Origin: Flavonifractor sp. An10
GTDB lineage: Bacteria > Bacillota > Clostridia > Oscillospirales > Oscillospiraceae
Length of the DNA stretch: 64,000 nucleotides
Reading direction: 5' to 3'
Assembly (NCBI RefSeq): GCF_002161215.1
Contig: NZ_NFMB01000012.1
Coordinates: forward strand, 54,352-118,351
Shown here: positions 61,930-64,000 of the stretch, piece by piece
Layout of the letters: each line of letters starts with the position of its first letter
Numbering within the stretch: the first letter of the stretch is position 1
Program-made: the position numbers and the translations under genes
The notes under the pieces: model-generated
What the model saw: the letters and a program-made list of their open reading frames with translations, nothing else
Told to the model about the DNA's origin: nothing
The model's database searches: none

Positions 61930-62556
61930 TTGCGCGTATCTGTCTCCCATCCGGAGTGGATGGACATCACCGGCCCGGATGGGGCCGTCACCCACGGGGC
62001 CGACCAGGACTGGTTCCCCGACCCGTGGCAGCAGCGGGCGGGCTGCGGCCCCACCGCCGCCGCCCTGATCTTCGCCTACCTGTCCCGGCAGCGGCCGGAG
62101 TGGGCCCCCCTCTACCCCGAGGGGGTCATGGAGCGGGCGGCCTTCACCGCCCACATGGTGCGGGTGTGGGACTACGTCACCCCCCGGTTCCACGGCCTCA
62201 ACCAGCCGGAGCTGATGGTGGAGGGCATGGCGGCCTACGCCGCCAGCCGGGGGGTTCCCCTCTCCCCCGCCCTGCTGGCCTTCCCGGCGGCCAGAACCAA
62301 GCGGCCCCCCTGGGAGGAGGTGGCGGACTTTGTCCGCCGGAGCCTGGAGCAGGACTGCCCCGTGGCCTTCCTCAACCTCCACAACGGCAGGGTAAAGGAG
62401 CTGGACTGGTGGCACTGGGTCACCATCACCGCCCTGGAGGACGGCCGGGCCGAGATTCTGGACAGCGGAAACCGCCTCACCATCGACTTTCATCTGTGGT
62501 ATGAGACCACCCGCCGGCGGGGCGGCTTCGTCTCCGCCCTGGGGGAGCGCCCATGA
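61930..62556 (+). CDS. Papain-like (C39-like) cysteine peptidase family protein
   Basis: 208 aa, TTG start with AGGAAAGG upstream. The likely catalytic Cys is in QQRAGCGPTAAALIFAYL (about residue 38), His in WWHWVTITAL and Asp/Asn in EILDSGN. No signal peptide. Peptidase or transglutaminase-like activity is inferred. It overlaps the DUF1294 gene by 4 bp. Confidence 0.75.
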   Translation: MRVSVSHPEWMDITGPDGAVTHGADQDWFPDPWQQRAGCGPTAAALIFAYLSRQRPEWAPLYPEGVMERAAFTAHMVRVWDYVTPRFHGLNQPELMVEGMAAYAASRGVPLSPALLAFPAARTKRPPWEEVADFVRRSLEQDCPVAFLNLHNGRVKELDWWHWVTITALEDGRAEILDSGNRLTIDFHLWYETTRRRGGFVSALGERP

Positions 62557-62819
62557 AGTGGCTGCTTATCTGGGTGCTGGCCCTCAGCATGCTGGACTTT
62601 GTCCTCATGGGTGTGGACAAGCGTCGGGCCAGGCAGAACCGCCGCCGCGTCCCGGAAAAGACCTTCTTCGCCGTGGCCCTGCTGGGGGGCTCCCCCGGCG
62701 CCATCGCGGGCATGTGGCTCTTCCGCCACAAGACCCGCCACTGGTACTTCCAATACGGCCTGCCCGCCATCCTGATTGCCCAGCTGGCCCTGGGCCTCTG
62801 GCTGGCCCGGTTGCTGTGA
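62553..62819 (+). CDS. DUF1294 membrane protein
   Basis: 88 aa with two to three membrane segments. MGVDKRRARQNRRRVPEKTF and LLGGSPGAIAGMWLFRHKTRH are DUF1294 landmarks. Function unknown. Confidence 0.88.
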   Translation: MKWLLIWVLALSMLDFVLMGVDKRRARQNRRRVPEKTFFAVALLGGSPGAIAGMWLFRHKTRHWYFQYGLPAILIAQLALGLWLARLL

Positions 62820-62845
62820 GAGTTTCCACATCCGGAGGTGAGACC

Positions 62846-64000
62846 GTGGAAAACACCCCTGTACGACGCCCTGCGGGCCTGCCGCCGCCCGCCCCTGCGC
62901 ATGCACATGCCCGGCCAAGGGGCCGCTCCCCGCCCGAGCTGGCGGGCCTGTCCGCCCTGGACTTCACCGAGCTGCCCCCACCGGCGACCTCTTCTCGGCG
63001 GGGACGCCATCGAGGCGGCGGAGGCGCTGTGGGCAAGGCGTTCCACATGGCCCACTGCCTCTTCCTCACCGGCGGCGCCACCCAGGGGTGCAGGCCGCCC
63101 TGGCCCTGGCCTGCCGGCGGGGACGCGGTGCTGCTGGATCGGGGGAGCCACCGCTCCGCCTATAACGCCCTGGCCCTGCTGGATCTCCGCCCCGTGTACC
63201 TGGAGCGGCCCTGGCTGCCCCAGGCGGGGGTCACCGGGCCGGTCTCGCCCCAATCGGTGGAGCAGGCCCTGAAAACCCGCCCGGATATCAAGACGGTCTG
63301 TATTACCTCACCTACATATTACGGCGTGTTGTCAGATCTGCCCGCCCTGGCGGCGGTGTGCCGGGCCCACGGGGCCGTCCTGGTGGTGGACGGGGCCCAC
63401 GGGGCCCACCTGCCCTTCCTGGGCAATTTTGACCTGGCCGCCGCCGATCTGGCGGTGGTGTCCGCCCACAAGACCCTCCCCGCCCCGGGGCAGAGCGCCC
63501 TGCTGCTGGCGGGGGGATCCAGAACGGCGGGGGCAAGCCCCCGCCCTACCGCAGATGCGCTGGCCTCCCGCCGCTTCACCCAGGCGGAGCTGCGGTGGGC
63601 CGCCTCCCTCACCGGCTCCTCCAGCCCGTCCTATGTGCTCATGGCCGCCCTGGACGTGTGCCGGGCTTATATGGAGGCGGATGGGGCGGCGGCCTACCGG
63701 GAGACGGCGGAGGCGGTGGCCGCCCTGCGGCGTCACTACCCGTCCCTGACGGAGGGGGACGCCCCTCTCGACCCGGCTCGGTTTGTCCTGCGCTGCCCCG
63801 GCGGCTTCGCCGCCCAGGAGAAGCTGGAGGCGCTGGGGGTGTGGCCGGAGATGGCCGACGCCGGCCACGTGGTGTTTATCCCCACCTGCGCCGACGGCCC
63901 GGAGCAGTTCGCCCGGCTCCGCGCCGCCCTGGACACCCTGACACCGGGGGACTGCCCCCCCTTCCCGCCGCCGCCCCCCCTGCCGGAGGCCGTCCTCACC
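62846..64000 (+). pseudogene. Orn/Lys/Arg decarboxylase-family PLP enzyme, frame-disrupted and cut by the window end
   Basis: GTG start after GGAGGTG. The first 250 bp need about five single-base repairs, all at G or C runs, to read TPLYDALRACRR, RMHMPG, SALDFTELP, GDLFS, DAIEAAEALW, FHMAHCLFLTGGATQ. From about 63105 one frame is open: ALACRRGDAVLLDRGSHRSA, VCITSPTYYGVLSDL, VVDGAHGAHLPFLG and SAHKTLPAPGQSALL with the PLP Lys. Homologues sit in dnaX/tmk regions as aminotransferase class I/II-like decarboxylases. A palindromic repeat is inserted in frame near 63530. The C-terminus continues outside the window. Confidence 0.8.
63527..63552 (+). repeat. REP palindrome inside a coding sequence
   Basis: GGCGGGGGCAAGCCCCCGCC followed by CTAC, identical in kind to the intergenic copies at 14917, 21371 and 36364, lies in frame in the decarboxylase-family gene and reads TAGASPRPT. 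Confidence 0.85.

Noticed and set aside
1..64000. tRNA or rRNA genes
   Set aside because: No T-arm GTTCGAATC-type motif with a cloverleaf was found; GTTCGAGC occurrences belong to repeats.

Overview
This is a GC-rich chromosomal stretch from a low-G+C-lineage but high-GC Firmicute. The gene set (divIVA/sepF, hfq, Soj/Spo0J/Noc, LexA, YtaF-like and SLH-domain proteins, a T-box leader) and the composition suggest an Oscillospiraceae gut Clostridium of the Flavonifractor/Lawsonibacter/Pseudoflavonifractor kind. The genus is inference. The noc-parA-parB block with three parS-like sites and rsmG suggests the window is not far from oriC. No tRNA, rRNA, CRISPR array, prophage or intact transposase was seen.

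Layout. 0.1-3.9 kb (-): division/envelope cluster divIVA, sepF, yggS, an HlyD-like adaptor and hfq. 4.0-10 kb (-): mismatch repair mutL and mutS around a CPBP protease. 10.9-20.2 kb: small XRE regulator with a divergent partner, miaB, lepA, a second XRE regulator, pta, HAD phosphatase, rluD-lspA. 20.2-20.8 kb: two divergent small DNA-binding-like proteins. 21.8-26.8 kb (-): BMP-type nucleoside ABC importer, followed by xpt (purine salvage). 28.8-39.4 kb (+): SLH-GH18 surface protein, YitT, noc, parA, parB, a coiled-coil membrane protein, serS, mscL, rsmG, a MinD-like ATPase and mgsA. 40.4-46 kb (+): T-box leader, hisS, SLH protein, aspS. 47.4-51.6 kb (-): aroK, a stalk-domain protein, a MATE exporter and an HD hydrolase. 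51.7-56.4 kb (+): YtaF-like protein, a broken pepD and a DEAD-box helicase. 56.6-59 kb (-): lexA-VOC-ogt-DUF6440-exoA, a tight repair operon with a LexA box. 59.3-64 kb: SDR, DUF5655, MATE, C39-like peptidase, DUF1294 and a frameshifted decarboxylase-family gene cut by the window end.

The gaps between genes are unusually rich in repeats. One family is short palindromes sharing a GTAGGG head with interchangeable stems. A second is a ~300-450 bp composite module present about eight times in both orientations. Copies of the short palindromes also lie in frame inside mutL and the last gene.

The most interesting structure occurs at three unrelated genes (mutL, xpt, aspS). The last 55-79 bp of each gene, including the stop codon, is present twice, with nearly all differences synonymous. 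The copies are separated by a related, covarying multi-hairpin element that begins with a 12-16 nt inverted copy of the host gene spanning exactly the point where the duplicated end starts. I do not recognise this element; it looks like a target-matched RNA or mobile element.

Several + strand genes carry frame changes at G/C runs, so some apparent pseudogenes may be sequencing errors.
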